Under the pieces are notes generated by a model. It worked only from the letters and a program-made list of their open reading frames with translations. It made no database searches and was not told the DNA's origin. Shown one piece after another: positions 32,425-32,953 of a DNA stretch of 32,953 nt. Source of the stretch: an uncultured Prevotellaceae bacterium (GTDB taxonomy: Bacteria; Bacteroidota; Bacteroidia; Bacteroidales; Bacteroidaceae); the NCBI GenBank assembly GCA_958404085.1, contig CATXZX010000001.1, positions 1-32,953 on the forward strand. Reading direction: 5' to 3'. Each line of letters starts with the position of its first letter. The stretch's first letter is position 1. Made by a program: the position numbers and the translations under genes.

Positions 32425-32481
32425 AAAAACAGCTGGGCGCTTTTTCGAAATAGGACGGAGATATTTCGAAAAAGCGCCCAG
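32425..32481 (-). terminator. Perfect 20-bp hairpin, terminator of the glycosyltransferase gene (repeat copy D)
   Basis: Arms at 32433-32452 and 32462-32481 are perfectly complementary over 20 bp, with a 9-nt loop GGACGGAGA. Each arm holds a GC half (CTGGGCGC) and an AT core (TTTTTCGAAATA). On the minus strand the hairpin is followed within 3 nt by TTTTTT, so it can act as an intrinsic terminator for the gene ending at 32499. It also belongs to the modular repeat family. Confidence 0.8.
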
Positions 32482-32498
32482 GTAAGGAGTTCGGACTG

Positions 32499-32953
32499 TC
32501 AGCGGACTCGGTGACGCATGGACTTGCTCAACGCCTCGCCGCGCAGTACGACGGGAAGGATGTACCATTTATGCGGTTTGACACATAGCTGGAATATGTG
32601 GATCAGGCGATAGATGGTAGACAGCAGGAGGTTGTGGTGTTTGCGGTAGCAATACATTTTGGAAATGTACAGTTCGCGGAGCGAGAGGCTCCGCACCTTT
32701 TTGGTACTGGCACCGTGCAGGTGCGAAAAACGGTAAAGCGGGTGGACGACACAATGCCATCCCTGCTGTTTCAGACGCATCCCCACGTCGTATTCTTCGT
32801 AATAAAGAAAAATGTTGGGGTCGAAGCCCCCGATGCTCCAGAACTTGTCGGCGGGGAACAGCAGGAGGCAACCGTTTATCTGGGGAGCGCGAAACGTTTT
32901 GTCGTGTACGATTCCTTTTCGCCGGGGATAATGGGCCGGAAAGAACTTTTCCA
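32499..32953 (-). CDS. Family 2 glycosyltransferase, partial (5' end outside window)
   Basis: The minus-strand frame is open from the right edge to the TGA at 32499-32501, giving the last 150 or so residues. It shows the GT2 rhamnosyltransferase-type acceptor region: NGCLLLFPADKFWSIGGFD followed by FLYYEEYDVGMRLKQQGW, where the acidic EE-D cluster is the usual catalytic-base region. HPLYRFSHLHGAS follows, then a basic tail with a possible membrane-associated segment. Such enzymes transfer rhamnose or similar sugars onto surface polysaccharides. No start codon for the full gene is in the window; internal GTG or ATG codons near 32786 are not true starts. It may use the dTDP-rhamnose pathway that begins with rfbB, but this is an inference. 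Confidence 0.88.
   Translation of the reverse strand, partial: EKFFPAHYPRRKGIVHDKTFRAPQINGCLLLFPADKFWSIGGFDPNIFLYYEEYDVGMRLKQQGWHCVVHPLYRFSHLHGASTKKVRSLSLRELYISKMYCYRKHHNLLLSTIYRLIHIFQLCVKPHKWYILPVVLRGEALSKSMRHRVR

Noticed and set aside
11160..32481. CRISPR array
   Set aside because: The AT/GC modules are not identical direct repeats with unique spacers of constant length, and no cas gene is present.

Overview
The window looks like a chromosomal segment of a Bacteroidales (Bacteroidota) bacterium. Several intergenic regions carry the Bacteroidota-type promoter (a -33 TTTG-like box, 19-20 nt, then TAnnTTTG). The gene content agrees: type III glutamine synthetase, LL-diaminopimelate aminotransferase, DUF4492 beside cydAB, an MG2/orphan-plug protein and DUF2795. 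I could not fix the genus. By eye, base composition changes from AT-rich at the left (about 1-4900) to clearly GC-rich from about 6.8 kb onward.

Left block (1-4.9 kb): an accessory glycan-degradation remnant on the minus strand. An SGNH/GDSL esterase is followed by a GH106-like glycoside hydrolase that is broken by an in-frame amber codon, a +1 slip in a G7 tract and an early C-terminal stop. A plus-strand IS4-family insertion sequence (about 3691-4850) sits just upstream. A DUF2795 gene, a PduO-type cobalamin adenosyltransferase and a conserved hypothetical protein follow (4.9-6.4 kb).

Central block (6.5-18.9 kb): a six-gene minus-strand operon with a good promoter at 18914-18945, gltB-gltD-asnB-dapF-dapL-glnN. 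It covers ammonia assimilation (glutamine synthetase plus glutamate synthase), asparagine synthesis and the last steps to meso-diaminopimelate. It ends at a strong bidirectional hairpin (6752-6793). The same hairpin ends a probable plus-strand small RNA (about 6577-6796) with its own promoter.

Right block (19.2-33 kb): a plus-strand, translationally coupled trio (MATE transporter, cytidylate-kinase-like protein, YfcE-type phosphoesterase) converges on menA. menA is divergent from an rfbB (dTDP-glucose 4,6-dehydratase) gene across a two-promoter region. Next come, on the minus strand, an MG2/orphan-plug surface protein and an operon DUF4492-cydA-cydB-nudix-tex (cytochrome bd oxidase plus nucleotide/RNA housekeeping). 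A partial family 2 glycosyltransferase runs off the right edge.

The main unexplained structure is a dispersed family of short modular arrays. AT-rich palindromic cores (TTTTTCGAAATA / TATTTTGAAATA type) alternate with GC-rich palindromic spacers at roughly 20-22 nt. They lie in four intergenic regions (11.2, 19.1, 26.55 and 32.45 kb), and a closely similar stretch lies inside the cydB reading frame (29.8 kb).
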